Source: Mesorhizobium intechi (GTDB lineage Bacteria > Pseudomonadota > Alphaproteobacteria > Rhizobiales > Rhizobiaceae). From it: a stretch of DNA of 52,316 bases. Below the pieces are notes generated by a model. It ran no database searches, was not told the origin of the DNA, and saw nothing but the letters and a program-made list of their open reading frames with translations. Positions 9,300 through 17,511 of the stretch are shown piece after piece. Within the stretch, counting starts at the first letter, position 1. Every line of letters begins with the position of its first letter. The stretch covers positions 8,748 to 61,063 of the forward strand of contig NZ_PNOT02000176.1 of assembly GCF_002879535.1 (NCBI RefSeq), read 5' to 3'. The translations under genes were made by a program, and so were the position numbers.

Positions 9300-9485
9300 A
9301 TGTCGATGTTCGAAAATCTCGGCCGCTTCGGTGTGACCATCAGGCAGAACCATGCCAGGAACAAGGCGATCCGCGCGCTGAACAGCCTGCCGGCGCATGT
9401 CCAGAAGGACATTGGCTGGCCGGCATCGCCGCCCAGCGACCCGCAGGCCGCGCTCACGTCGCTGCTTCTGGGCACGGCGCGCTGA
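9300..9485 (+). CDS. Small DUF1127-type protein (first paralog)
   Basis: This 61-residue protein starts MSMFENLGRFG and contains LNSLPAHVQKDIGWP, the LP-(x)4-KDIGW core of the DUF1127/YjiS-like family. Function is unclear; some DUF1127 proteins act in RNA turnover and phosphate or envelope stress in alphaproteobacteria. AAGGGAG 7 bases upstream supports ATG 9300 over the in-frame ATG at 9294. It is the same length as the protein at 11824 and shares MS-(x)4-LGR, RAIR-LP and QKDIGWP, so the two look like duplicates flanking the hydrolase and LysR genes. Confidence 0.7.
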   Translation: MSMFENLGRFGVTIRQNHARNKAIRALNSLPAHVQKDIGWPASPPSDPQAALTSLLLGTAR

Positions 9486-9718
9486 TGACCTTTGCCGACA
9501 AATGCAACTTGCTCGGCAGGCGCCGGGGATCTCGAAAATCCCCGTCTGCCACCAGCAACCGGCTGCGCGCCGCCCTTTTGCCGCGCCGCAGACGCCGTGG
9601 CGCCGATCACACCGCCGTGTGGACAGGGCGCAAAACTTGACATTTCGGGCGAGCGTACGATCTTCGCAGATGGTGGAGGTTTCTCTTAGTCGGCTGCAGC
9701 CGAAGTTCGTGTATCCGC

Positions 9719-10672
9719 ATGCCAAGTTTCAAAAGCCACGTCGTGTCCTTCGTGCTCAGGTACAGCCGCAAGAAGGCGTTTGCCAGCCCGGAAAACCTGA
9801 AGCGCTGGATAGCGGCCGCGCGCAAGACCGAGGATCACCATCCGCCGGCCTCGCTGCGTCAGCGTTTAGACATCCAGACACGGACCGTCGGCGGCTTTCC
9901 GGTCTACGAAATCGGCCCAAGATCTGGCGTGCAGAAGCGGATTCTTTACCTGCATGGCGGCGCCTATGTGTTTGAAATCACGCCCTATCACTGGCACCTG
10001 ATTGCCGACATGGCCGACCGGCTCGGCCATGGCATCACGGTGCCGATCTATCCGATCGCTCCGGAGCACGATTTCCACGCCATGTTCGGCATGGTCGGCG
10101 ATGTCTATCGCCAGATGCTCGACGAGACCGAGGCGGAAGACATCATCTTCATGGGCGATTCAGCCGGCGGCAACATGGCGGTGGTGCTGACCATGATGGC
10201 CGCCGAAGAAAGCTTGCCCCTGCCCTCGCGCCACGTGCTCATCTCGCCCGGCCTCGACATGTCGCTCTCCAATCCCGATCTGTTCGAGGCAGAGCGCAAC
10301 GATCCCTGGCTCGGTATTCCCGGCGGCCTCGAAGCAATCCGCATGTACAGCGCCGGCATCGACCGCAGCGACTGGCACATCAGCCCGATCTATGGCGACC
10401 TGTCGGTGCTGCCGAAAACGCTGCTTTTGACCGGCTCGCGCGATCTCTTGACGCCCGACAATCTGATCTTCGCGCAAAAGGCGCGGGAAGCGGGTGTCGA
10501 GGTTGATGTTGTCCACGAGGAAGGCATGTTCCATGCATGGCCGTTGATCGATATGCCGGAATCGCGACGCGCGCGACAGCACATCGTCACGTTCCTCGGT
10601 GAAAGCCGCTCACCGGTCAGGCAAGACAGGAAAACGCTGTTTCGAGCGCCCTCCGCCGAGGCGGCGGAGTAG
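9719..10672 (+). CDS. Alpha/beta hydrolase, hormone-sensitive lipase type
   Basis: This 317-residue esterase/lipase-like hydrolase has HGGAY (residues 79-83, oxyanion hole), GDSAGG with nucleophile Ser148, LTGSRD with Asp242, and FHAW with His272, a complete alpha/beta hydrolase-3 triad. The N-terminal cap region (SHVVSFVLRYSRKKAFASPEN) is typical of cytoplasmic HSL-family esterases; no signal peptide is visible. Substrate unknown. The 233 bases upstream hold a hairpin GGGGAT/ATCCCC (9525-9543) and a TTGACA at 9636 that could be a -35 box. It is convergent with the LysR gene, 22 bases apart. Confidence 0.85.
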   Translation: MPSFKSHVVSFVLRYSRKKAFASPENLKRWIAAARKTEDHHPPASLRQRLDIQTRTVGGFPVYEIGPRSGVQKRILYLHGGAYVFEITPYHWHLIADMADRLGHGITVPIYPIAPEHDFHAMFGMVGDVYRQMLDETEAEDIIFMGDSAGGNMAVVLTMMAAEESLPLPSRHVLISPGLDMSLSNPDLFEAERNDPWLGIPGGLEAIRMYSAGIDRSDWHISPIYGDLSVLPKTLLLTGSRDLLTPDNLIFAQKAREAGVEVDVVHEEGMFHAWPLIDMPESRRARQHIVTFLGESRSPVRQDRKTLFRAPSAEAAE

Positions 10673-10694
10673 CGCCTTTCGATCCGGCGGCAGA

Positions 10695-11594
10695 TCAGAA
10701 CTTGCCGGTTTCCCGGAAGACTTCGAAGGTCGCGCGGATGTGGTCGGCGACGGCCTTTACCGGCGCGCTGGCGTCGGGCGCCACCACCATGGCCAGATTG
10801 TAGGTGCCGATATCTGGCATGCCGTCCTTCGGGCAGAGCTCGACCATGTCGTTGCCGAGGAATGATCTCGGCAGGGGCGCGACCGCGAGATCGGCCATGA
10901 TCGCGGCGCGCTGACCGGCCGTATGCGCGCTCATATAGGCGACGCGGTAGCTGCGGCCCTCGCGCCCCAGCGCTTCCAGCGCGCCGGCACGCCAGGCGCA
11001 GCCCTCTTCCCAAAGCGAAACCGGCAAGGGCTCGCGCAGATGCGCGCAGCCGCCCTTGGCGCCGGCCCACACGATCGGCTCGGTCAAAAGCACTTCGGCG
11101 CCGAGCGCGCTGGTCTTGTAGGAGTTGGTCAGAAGCGTGATGTCGAGCGCGCGGTCGTCCATCCGCCGGCGCAGATTGCTGCTCTGGTCGATGGTGACAT
11201 CGACAGCGATCGAGGGATGCGACTGCGCGAAACGCTTCAGCACATGCGGCAGCACGCGCTCGCCGTAATCATCCGGTGAACCGAGCCGCACCACCCCGAC
11301 AATCTCGGGAATGATGAACTTCGACACCACCTCGCGGTTGATCGACAGCAGCCGGCGGGCATAGCCGAGCAGCATCTCGCCATCCGTGGTCAACGACACG
11401 GAACGCGCATCGCGCGCGAACACCGAACGGCCAAGAATGTCCTCCAGCTTCTTGATCTGCATGGACACGGCGGACGGTGTACGGAAGACGGCATTGGCGG
11501 CGGTGGTAAAGCTGCCGGTCTCGGCAATCGCCACGAAAGTGCGCAAAACGTCGAGATCGAGTAGCGGCAGCGGATGATTGAGCGGGGCGTTCAT
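10695..11594 (-). CDS. LysR-family transcriptional regulator
   Basis: This 299-residue protein has an N-terminal LysR helix-turn-helix (LDVLRTFVAIAETGSFTTAA, then TPSAVSMQIKKLEDILG) within residues 13-70, then a periplasmic-binding-like effector domain (IVGVVRLGSPDDYGERVLPH). Ligand unknown. It is transcribed away from the DUF1127-type gene at 11824, and the 229-base gap between them is AT-rich and would hold both promoters. It may control that small gene or the convergent hydrolase. Confidence 0.88.
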   Translation of the reverse strand: MNAPLNHPLPLLDLDVLRTFVAIAETGSFTTAANAVFRTPSAVSMQIKKLEDILGRSVFARDARSVSLTTDGEMLLGYARRLLSINREVVSKFIIPEIVGVVRLGSPDDYGERVLPHVLKRFAQSHPSIAVDVTIDQSSNLRRRMDDRALDITLLTNSYKTSALGAEVLLTEPIVWAGAKGGCAHLREPLPVSLWEEGCAWRAGALEALGREGRSYRVAYMSAHTAGQRAAIMADLAVAPLPRSFLGNDMVELCPKDGMPDIGTYNLAMVVAPDASAPVKAVADHIRATFEVFRETGKF

Positions 11595-11823
11595 GCAAAG
11601 CGACCTTCAATTTTTCTGATACAAAACATCATTCCATTTCGTTTGATTGAACACCGGATAAGGAGGATAGTCAACTCCATCGATTGAGGTTGCTGCCACA
11701 AGCAGCCATGAAACCACCATGTCACAGGCCTGCAATCGACATGAAACCGGGTTGAAACACGCTGCGTGTAAGCCCCACGCCAAAGGCCGGAATGTCTCCG
11801 GCCGGCACCCAAAGGAGAATGAA

Positions 11824-12009
11824 ATGTCTATCCTGTCGTCCCTCGGTCGCATCGCGACTGAATTCAGCGCGGCACGCGCCCGCTATCAGACCGAACGCGC
11901 CATCCGCTCCCTGCCGATCGAACTGCAGAAGGACATCGGCTGGCCTGAGGCTTCCGACACCAAGACCGGCACTCGCAACGGCGTTGGATCCTGGGCTGGA
12001 GCAAAGTAG
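11824..12009 (+). CDS. Small DUF1127-type protein (second paralog)
   Basis: This 61-residue protein (MSILSSLGRIATEFSAARAR and onward) contains RAIRSLPIELQKDIGWPEA, the same core as the protein at 9300. AAAGGAG 7 bases upstream supports ATG 11824 over ATG 11819. It is followed at once by a strong intrinsic terminator, so it is probably a monocistronic, highly expressed transcript. Sequence between the two paralogs has drifted outside the core. Function not known. Confidence 0.7.
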   Translation: MSILSSLGRIATEFSAARARYQTERAIRSLPIELQKDIGWPEASDTKTGTRNGVGSWAGAK

Positions 12010-12030
12010 ATCGTGTGTATCAAATGCTGA

Positions 12031-12075
12031 AGGCCTGCCGCGCCCACCAGCCCGGCAGGCCTTCTCTATTTTATT
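12031..12075 (+). terminator. Rho-independent terminator after the small DUF1127-type gene
   Basis: A perfect 10-bp stem, AGGCCTGCCG and CGGCAGGCCT, with a 12-base loop is followed by TCTCTATTTTATTT. It begins 22 bases after the stop codon at 12009. It is the clearest intrinsic terminator in the window. Confidence 0.9.
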
Positions 12076-12348
12076 TGCATTCAAATGAGTTTCGAAGCCA
12101 TGTCGCCAACGCATGGCGCATATGAGCAAGCCGCATAGCGGCTCCGGTTTCGAGTAATGCCTTGTAAACAATCACAAATTTCGAGCAGTTTGCCCAAATT
12201 TGTCGCAATCGGTGTCGCATTTCATATCAAGTGCTTCGTTTTTGCGATTTAGTTTTACCCAACACAAGCCTATATCACCGCCAGCAAACGAGCTGCCCCA
12301 CTCCATCAAGCGAAGGCGACCCGTCTGAGCAACCGATAGGAGATGATG
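12076..12348 (+). promoter_or_regulatory. Gene-free promoter region with a TGTCGCA direct repeat
   Basis: This is the rest of the 339-base gene-free stretch after the 12009 stop; the terminator fills its first part. It is more AT-rich than its surroundings. It holds the end of a palindrome-like ATTTGCATTCAAAT (12073-12086), a small hairpin AGCCGCATAGCGGCT (about 12129-12143), and two TGTCGCA copies 12 bases apart (12201 and 12213) resembling the half-sites before the GlxA-type gene. I see no protein or structured RNA. It probably carries the promoter of the 44-aa gene at 12349. Confidence 0.5.
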
Positions 12349-12483
12349 ATGAAGCTTTTTGCCCGCCTCTTTACCCGCCGCGAAATGAACCTGACCACCG
12401 CTCTCGAGCGCCAGCGCCTTGCCAAAACCATGCCCGGCCAGACCGGGGCGATGGCTGCGGCGCGCCTCGGTTTTGTCGCTTGA
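12349..12483 (+). CDS. 44-residue basic protein, unknown function
   Basis: A short frame, MKLFARLFTRREMNLTTALE and onward to RLGFVA, reads 44 codons to TGA. GATAGGAG precedes a run of three in-frame ATGs (12343, 12346, 12349); spacing favours 12349. A good ribosome site and an intrinsic terminator 46 bases after the stop argue for a real, separately transcribed gene. The protein is basic and amphipathic with no Cys and no membrane segment. It has no KDIGW core, so it is not another DUF1127-type copy. I do not recognise it. Confidence 0.6.
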   Translation: MKLFARLFTRREMNLTTALERQRLAKTMPGQTGAMAAARLGFVA

Positions 12484-12528
12484 CCATTTCCAGGCAGCGC
12501 CTCCCTGCCGCTGCTGCTTCAAGACTGT

Positions 12529-12566
12529 AACGCCGCCTGGCTCCGACCACGGCGGCGTTTTGTTGT
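12529..12566 (+). terminator. Rho-independent terminator after the 44-aa gene
   Basis: A perfect 9-bp stem, AACGCCGCC and GGCGGCGTT, with a 13-base loop runs into TTTTGTTG. It ends the 12349 transcript before the GlxA-type regulator promoter. Confidence 0.85.
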
Positions 12567-12640
12567 GCCTTTGTACATTTTGCCTGTCGCGTGAACAGTT
12601 GATGCCGTTCGCCTGAGCATTACCGCAGACTGATTGCCCG

Positions 12641-12735
12641 TTTGCGACCCATGTCGCAAATTTTGTCTCACTGAGGCAGCGTAGCCGATTGACAGCCAAG
12701 GTTTTTCCTGATGTCGCTATGCTATTCGCGACATC
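12641..12735. promoter_or_regulatory. Two GTCGC-type palindromes upstream of the GlxA-type regulator
   Basis: The first is a perfect palindrome with arms TTTGCGAC and GTCGCAAA around ccat (12641-12660). The second has arms GATGTCGC and GCGACATC around 10 bases (12710-12735). A TTGACA at 12689 could be a -35 box between them. The half-site TGTCGC resembles that bound by Pseudomonas ArgR, an AraC-family protein of the same GATase1-like class (from memory). TTTGCGACA also occurs before the 853-aa dehydrogenase at 20165. Likely autoregulation. Confidence 0.55.
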
Positions 12736-12765
12736 CTGTTCGCGCCATGGCCAGGTGAGGTTCCC

Positions 12766-13767
12766 GTGAACGCCATCAAGCATCCGATCAAGCGATCGTT
12801 TGTCTTTTTCCTTGTCCCCGATTTCACCATGATCGCTTTTGCGACCGCACTCGACCCGCTGCGCTCCGCCAACCGCATGCTCGGCTACGAGGCCTATCGC
12901 TGGCGCCTGGCCAGCATCGACGGCAAGCCGGTGCGCGCCTCGAACGGCGTCGAATGCGCGGTCAACACCTCGCTGGAGGAAGAGCGCAAGAAGATGGCGG
13001 GCCCCGACCGGCCCAACATGGCCATCGTCTGCAGCGGCATCGATGTCGAGCGCTACCAGAACAAGTCGGCCTTCGCCTGGCTGCGCGAGGAGTATAATCG
13101 TGGAGTCGCCGTTGGCGGCCTGTGCACCGGCGCACACATCCTTGCCGCCGCCGGCCTCCTGTCCAACAAGCGCTGCGCCATCCATTGGGAAAACCTGCCG
13201 GGCTTTTCCGAGGCGTTCCCGAAGGCCAATGTCTTTGCCGACCTCTTCGAGGTCGACCAGAACATCTATACCTGCGCCGGCGGCACCGCTGCGCTCGACA
13301 TGATGTTGAAGCTGATCGGCGACGATTTCGACGAGAGCCTCGTCAACCGGGTCTGCGAACAGGTGCTGACCGATCGCGTGCGCAGCCCGACGGACCGCCA
13401 GCGCCTGCCGCTGCGCGCCCGCCTCGGCGTGCAGAACTCGAAGGTCCTGACCATTATCGAGCTGATGGAAGGCAATCTCTCCGAGCCGCTGTCGCTGATC
13501 GAGATCGCAGACCATGTCGACCTGTCGCGTCGCCAGATCGAACGCCTGTTCCGCACCGAGATGGGTCGTTCCCCTGCCCGCTACTATCTGGAGATCCGCC
13601 TCGACCGCGCGCGGCATCTGCTGATCCAGTCCTCGATGCCGGTGGTCGAGGTGGCGGTCGCCTGCGGCTTCGTTTCGGCCTCGCATTTCTCGAAATGCTA
13701 CCGCGAGCTCTATGCCCGCTCGCCGCAGCAGGAGCGTGTCGACCGCAAGCAGTTGCTGGCGGCCTGA
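12766..13767 (+). CDS. GlxA-family (DJ-1/PfpI-AraC) transcriptional regulator
   Basis: This 333-residue regulator has an N-terminal DJ-1/PfpI (GATase1-like) domain, with Cys120 at the nucleophile-elbow position in VGGLCTGAHILAAAG. A C-terminal AraC double helix-turn-helix follows (SLIEIADHVDLSRRQIERLF, then VVEVAVACGFVSASHFSKCY). This class includes GbdR, CdhR, SouR and Pseudomonas ArgR, which sense betaines, carnitine, sarcosine or arginine. The start is GTG 12766 with GGTGAGG upstream. It is convergent with an ABC importer and near a sarcosine/dimethylglycine-type dehydrogenase, so control of methylated-amine uptake or use is a fair inference. Ligand unknown. Confidence 0.88.
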   Translation: MNAIKHPIKRSFVFFLVPDFTMIAFATALDPLRSANRMLGYEAYRWRLASIDGKPVRASNGVECAVNTSLEEERKKMAGPDRPNMAIVCSGIDVERYQNKSAFAWLREEYNRGVAVGGLCTGAHILAAAGLLSNKRCAIHWENLPGFSEAFPKANVFADLFEVDQNIYTCAGGTAALDMMLKLIGDDFDESLVNRVCEQVLTDRVRSPTDRQRLPLRARLGVQNSKVLTIIELMEGNLSEPLSLIEIADHVDLSRRQIERLFRTEMGRSPARYYLEIRLDRARHLLIQSSMPVVEVAVACGFVSASHFSKCYRELYARSPQQERVDRKQLLAA

Positions 13768-13775
13768 TCGCCGGA

Positions 13776-14573
13776 TCAGGCCGCGGCCGGCCGCGTCTGT
13801 GCCGTGCGCATCGCCTCTATCCGGATGTCCTCGGTCAGCCGCGCCTTCAGCGCCGAGAATTCCGGACTGGTCTTCAGCGTGTAGTGGCGCGGATGCGGCA
13901 GGTCGATGGCGACGTCCGACTTGATACTGCCGGGACGCGCCGTCATGACGATGACCCGCGAGGCCATGAAGATCGCCTCCTCGATGTCGTGGGTGACGAA
14001 CAGCACTGTCTTCTTGCGTCGCTCCCAGATGCCGAGAAGCAGCTCCTGCATTAGCCCGCGTGTCTGGTTGTCGAGCGCGCCGAACGGCTCGTCCAGCAAC
14101 AGGATCTCCGGATCGTTGGCGAGCGCACGGGCGATCGCCGTGCGCTGCTGCATGCCGCCGGAAAGCTGCTTCGGCCAATGATTTTCAAAGCCCCTCAGCC
14201 CGACCAGATCGACATAGGAGGCGACGATGTCGTCCCGCTCCTTTGGCGCCATGCCGCGTTCGCGTAGGCCAAAGGCGATGTTCTCGGTCACCGTCAGCCA
14301 CGGGAACAACGTGTAGGACTGGAAGACCATGCCACGATCGGGTCCCGGCCGCGCCACAGCCTTGTCGTCGAGCAGCACGCGGCCTTCACTCGGTGCTTCC
14401 AGGCCGGCGACGATTCTAAGCAGCGTCGACTTTCCGCAGCCGGACGGCCCCAGAATGGTGATGAAGTCGTTGGCGGCGACCGCCAAATCGATCGGCATCA
14501 GCGCCTTGACCGGCAGTCCGCCACGCACGCCGGCAAAGGCGCGCGAGACGCCCTCGATGAGAAGCTTGCTCAC
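13776..14573 (-). CDS. ABC transporter ATP-binding protein (SsuB/TauB-like)
   Basis: The product is about 265 residues with Walker A GPSGCGKST near residue 43, Q-loop FQSYTLFPWLTVTEN, signature LSGGMQQR, Walker B ILLLDEPFGALD and H-loop FVTHDIEEA. FGALDNQTR and the PGS-KSD tail place it in the nitrate/sulfonate/taurine class. I chose GTG 14573: it overlaps the permease stop (GTGA) and has GGAG six bases upstream. An ATG at 14585 gives 269 aa but lacks a ribosome site. It works with the permease and binding protein just upstream on the same strand. Confidence 0.88.
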   Translation of the reverse strand: MSKLLIEGVSRAFAGVRGGLPVKALMPIDLAVAANDFITILGPSGCGKSTLLRIVAGLEAPSEGRVLLDDKAVARPGPDRGMVFQSYTLFPWLTVTENIAFGLRERGMAPKERDDIVASYVDLVGLRGFENHWPKQLSGGMQQRTAIARALANDPEILLLDEPFGALDNQTRGLMQELLLGIWERRKKTVLFVTHDIEEAIFMASRVIVMTARPGSIKSDVAIDLPHPRHYTLKTSPEFSALKARLTEDIRIEAMRTAQTRPAAA

Positions 14574-15349
14574 GCCAGGCTCCATGGAAAGAGCCAGCGG
14601 TTGAACGCCTTGAAGGCGAAATCGGACAACAGCCCGATCAGTCCGATGACGATGATGCCGAAAATGATCTGTCCGGTCGCCAGCCGCGACTGACTGTTGA
14701 TGATCATGTAGCCAATGCCGGAGGACGAGCCGATAAGCTCGGCGACGATGACATAAGTCCAGGCCCAGCCGAGCACCAGCCGCAGCGTCTCGGCGATTTC
14801 GGGCGCGTTGGCCGGCATGATCACCCGTTTGACGATGCCGTTGCTGGTCGAGCCCAGCGTATAGGCGGCCTCGACCAGATCGCGCCGCGTCGACCCGACC
14901 TTGACGGCAACGATCAGGATGATCTGGAACACCGAGCCGACGAAGATGACCAGCAGCTTTTCCAGTTCGCCAATGCCGGCCCACAGGATGAGCAGCGGGA
15001 TGAAGGCAGAGGCCGGCAGATAGCGCGCGAAGGACACGAAGGGTTCCAGGAACGCTTCCACCGGCTTCCATGCGCCCATGGCGATGCCGATCGGCACGGC
15101 GACGACCGAGGCCAGCACGAACCCGCCGAAAACGCGCCAGATGGTGATCAATATGTCGAGCCAGAAGCGGTCCTCGACCAGCAGCCGCCAGCCGTCCCTC
15201 AGCATCGACAGCGGGTCGGCGAGGAAGATGCGGTTGACGTGGCCGCCAAGGGTGATCCACGCCCAGAAGGCAATAAACAACACGAAAAAGGAAATGCCGA
15301 GCGCGATTCGTAGGCCCGGCGAGACTGGATGCAACGGGCGCATCTTCAC
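14570..15349 (-). CDS. ABC transporter permease (SsuC/TauC-like)
   Basis: This 259-residue inner-membrane protein has about six membrane segments, with the first at PGLRIALGISFFVLFIAFWAW. The permease EAA loop is visible as LVEAAYTLGSTSNGIVKRVI followed by MPANAPEIAETLR. This loop docks with the ATPase. It is translationally coupled to the downstream ATP-binding protein. About 70 bases separate it from the binding-protein gene in the same direction, so the three form one operon. Transported compound unknown. Confidence 0.87.
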   Translation of the reverse strand: MKMRPLHPVSPGLRIALGISFFVLFIAFWAWITLGGHVNRIFLADPLSMLRDGWRLLVEDRFWLDILITIWRVFGGFVLASVVAVPIGIAMGAWKPVEAFLEPFVSFARYLPASAFIPLLILWAGIGELEKLLVIFVGSVFQIILIVAVKVGSTRRDLVEAAYTLGSTSNGIVKRVIMPANAPEIAETLRLVLGWAWTYVIVAELIGSSSGIGYMIINSQSRLATGQIIFGIIVIGLIGLLSDFAFKAFNRWLFPWSLA

Positions 15350-15417
15350 ATCGTCCCCATCAAATGGTCACGTATCCAGGAAAGAGCGTCGCCGCACGAT
15401 GGGCAATGGTCGGGCGG

Positions 15418-16368
15418 TCAGTTCGCCACCGCGCTGGTGTCGGCCAGCGTGGCGACGTCGGGCGCTTCCTTGATCAGCCCCATCTGCAGCAGCAACTCGC
15501 CCGCTGTTTTGGAAAAATCCTGGAATTCCTTGGTGAAGAACTGCTGGTTCTCGGCCTTGTCGGCCCATTTCAAGTACTTCGCCGAATCCTCGAATTCCTT
15601 GGCCGACTGTTTCACGTCGGCGCCCATGATCTCGTAGGATTTCTGCGGGTCCTTCTTGATCAGGTCGAGCGCCTCGAAATAGCTGTCGGCGAGCGCCTTG
15701 GCCGCCTCGGGATTGGCCTTGAGGAATTCGGGTGTGCAGCCGACCGTGTCGAGCACCATCGGATAGTCGAGCGTGGTCGCCAATATGTGGCCCTGGTCGG
15801 CCTTGTCGCGCACGGCCGAGATGAACGGCTCATAGGTGACAGCTGCATCGTTCTGGCCGGCGAGGAAGGCTTGCGCCGCCGCGTCCGGCTCCAGATTGAC
15901 GACCGTCACGTCCTTGGTCGACATGCCGTTCTTGTTCAGCACCCATGCGAGCAGGAAATACGGCGACGTGCCCGGGGCCGAGGAGGCGACGTTCTTGCCC
16001 TTGAGATCGGCGACCGTCTTGATGTCGTTGCGCACGACGATGCCGTCGGCTCCATAGGATTTGTCGAGCTGGAAGATCTGCTTGGTGGTCACCCCGCTGG
16101 CGTTCCATACCAGCCATGTCTCGACGGTGGTGGCGGCGCACTGCAGGTCGCCGCTGGCGATGGCGAGCGGACGGCTGGCCTGCGGCACCTTCTTCAAGGT
16201 CACATCGAGACCGTGCTTCTCGAAGAGCCCTGCCTGCTTGGCAAGCGTCAGCGGTGCGAAGCCGGTCCAGCCGCTGATGCCGATGGTGACCGATGTGGCG
16301 GCCATCACCGGCGCCGACAAACCGAGGGCAAGCGTCAAAGTCGCGGCGAAAACGGCGATCCTGTTCAT
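15418..16368 (-). CDS. ABC transporter substrate-binding protein (NMT1/SsuA-like)
   Basis: This 316-residue periplasmic protein has a signal peptide MNRIAVFAATLTLALGLSAP ending near VMAA. The mature part opens VTIGISGWTGFAPLTLAKQAGLF, a strand-helix start typical of NMT1/SsuA/TauA binding proteins for sulfonates, nitrate or thiamine precursors. SSAPGTSPYFLLAW and AAVTYEPFISA match the domain-2 pattern. AAGGGG precedes the ATG. Family members bind small organic ligands; with a GlxA-type regulator next to the operon and N-methyl oxidases nearby, a methylated amine or sulfonate is a guess. It is first in a three-gene operon. Confidence 0.87.
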   Translation of the reverse strand: MNRIAVFAATLTLALGLSAPVMAATSVTIGISGWTGFAPLTLAKQAGLFEKHGLDVTLKKVPQASRPLAIASGDLQCAATTVETWLVWNASGVTTKQIFQLDKSYGADGIVVRNDIKTVADLKGKNVASSAPGTSPYFLLAWVLNKNGMSTKDVTVVNLEPDAAAQAFLAGQNDAAVTYEPFISAVRDKADQGHILATTLDYPMVLDTVGCTPEFLKANPEAAKALADSYFEALDLIKKDPQKSYEIMGADVKQSAKEFEDSAKYLKWADKAENQQFFTKEFQDFSKTAGELLLQMGLIKEAPDVATLADTSAVAN

Positions 16369-16572
16369 GTCGGTTCCCCTTTTTTATCTCTGGGCGGAAG
16401 TGTTCACAGAGGCCTGTCGGCTTGTCAATCAACAGGAACGTGTTCGGCTGCTGCAAGCAGGCTCATCTCACGACCTGCGTTGGGGCAGGATTGACGCCGT
16501 GCCCATGGACAGTCGCCGCAACGGCGCCCGGGCGATTCGTGCCAGTCGTCACCGTTGGTCGGCTCGCTCGGC

Positions 16573-17421
16573 TCAGCGGCTGTCGAGCATCCAGTTGCGG
16601 TTGCGCCACATTTTCTCACCGATCTGGCAGTCGGCCGCGGGCTTGTCCTGCGCCAGCACCACCGGCGGGTGATCGGCCTCGTCCGCCGCCCATTGCGGTG
16701 AGGCCGGGCCGGCAAGCTCCAGAACCAGTTTGCGGCGAATGGCTTCGGGAAATTGCGTCCAGTCGTTGACCGGGATCATGAAGGCGCCCGGGCCGCCGAT
16801 GACGCAGTCGCTGTAGTAGCGGTCGAGATCGTTGACGTCGTAGGCACCGGAAATGCCACCCCGGGTCATTAGCGGCAGGCCGTTGATGACGATGCCTTGG
16901 CTGACCACGCCGTCGCGGGTGAGATTGACCGGAGCGCCCTGGTTGTTGGGCCCGTCGCCGGAAATGTCGATGACCCGCCTGGTCCCCTGGTAGCCGCTTT
17001 CGGCAAAGAGGTCGCTGCCGAATTCCAGCGCGCCGGAGATCGAGGTGCGCCGCGCGCTGTTGGGCGGCTGCGCGGATAATTGCGCGACCATCCGCTCTGC
17101 GTCGGCACGGTTGGCGATGACGGTCCATGGCACGATGACGCGCTGCCATGTGGTGCCGGCCCACTCGACATAGGTGACGGCGATCTTGCCATGGGCGCCA
17201 TCGGTGATTGCCTGCAGCACGTTGTCGTGCGTCAGCGCCGCCGCGTAGCCATGACGCTGGATCTCGAGCTCGTCCGCCGACATCGACAGCGAAACGTCGA
17301 CCGCCAGCACCAGCTCGACATCGACCGGCTCATCCGCGCGAGATCCCGGCGTCGGCCAAAGCACCGCCGCCAGCGCGGCGCAGCCGGAAAGGAGATGTCT
17401 TGCGCGCGACAAAGCAGACAT
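16573..17421 (-). CDS. Exported DUF1194 (VWA-like) protein
   Basis: This 282-residue protein has an N-terminal export signal (ARHLLSGCAALAAVLWPTPGS). DVELVLAVDVSLSMS follows, a von Willebrand A MIDAS motif DxSxS at residues 42-46, with VIDISGDGPNNQG later. This is the DUF1194 family, found mostly in alphaproteobacteria; function unknown, metal-dependent protein binding is likely. C-terminal CQIGEKMWRNRNWMLD adds conserved Cys/Trp. It sits between the importer operon and the dehydrogenase on the same strand, but a terminator at 17451-17487 separates it from the latter. Confidence 0.82.
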   Translation of the reverse strand: MSALSRARHLLSGCAALAAVLWPTPGSRADEPVDVELVLAVDVSLSMSADELEIQRHGYAAALTHDNVLQAITDGAHGKIAVTYVEWAGTTWQRVIVPWTVIANRADAERMVAQLSAQPPNSARRTSISGALEFGSDLFAESGYQGTRRVIDISGDGPNNQGAPVNLTRDGVVSQGIVINGLPLMTRGGISGAYDVNDLDRYYSDCVIGGPGAFMIPVNDWTQFPEAIRRKLVLELAGPASPQWAADEADHPPVVLAQDKPAADCQIGEKMWRNRNWMLDSR

Positions 17422-17450
17422 GCCGCAAGGGTAAGCGAAAACCGCCCGCT

Positions 17451-17487
17451 TAAAAAGACAAAAGCCCGGCTCGAAGCCAGGCTTTTG
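17451..17487 (-). terminator. Intrinsic terminator after the 853-aa dehydrogenase gene
   Basis: On the minus strand, CAAAAGCC pairs with GGCTTTTG with a further 3-bp inner stem and a 5-base loop, followed by TCTTTTTAAG. It lies 25 bases past the dehydrogenase stop and just before the DUF1194 start, ending the upstream transcript. Confidence 0.8.
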
Positions 17488-17511
17488 CGATAAGTCCCGT
17501 GGCCCGGCCGA

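Noticed and set aside
12349..12483. The 44-aa gene as a third DUF1127-type copy
   Set aside because: It lacks the LP-KDIGW core and is shorter; similarity is limited to its setting.
12172..14178. Long minus-strand frame across the GlxA-type regulator
   Set aside because: It crosses two intrinsic terminators and the regulator; its composition is that of an antisense shadow.
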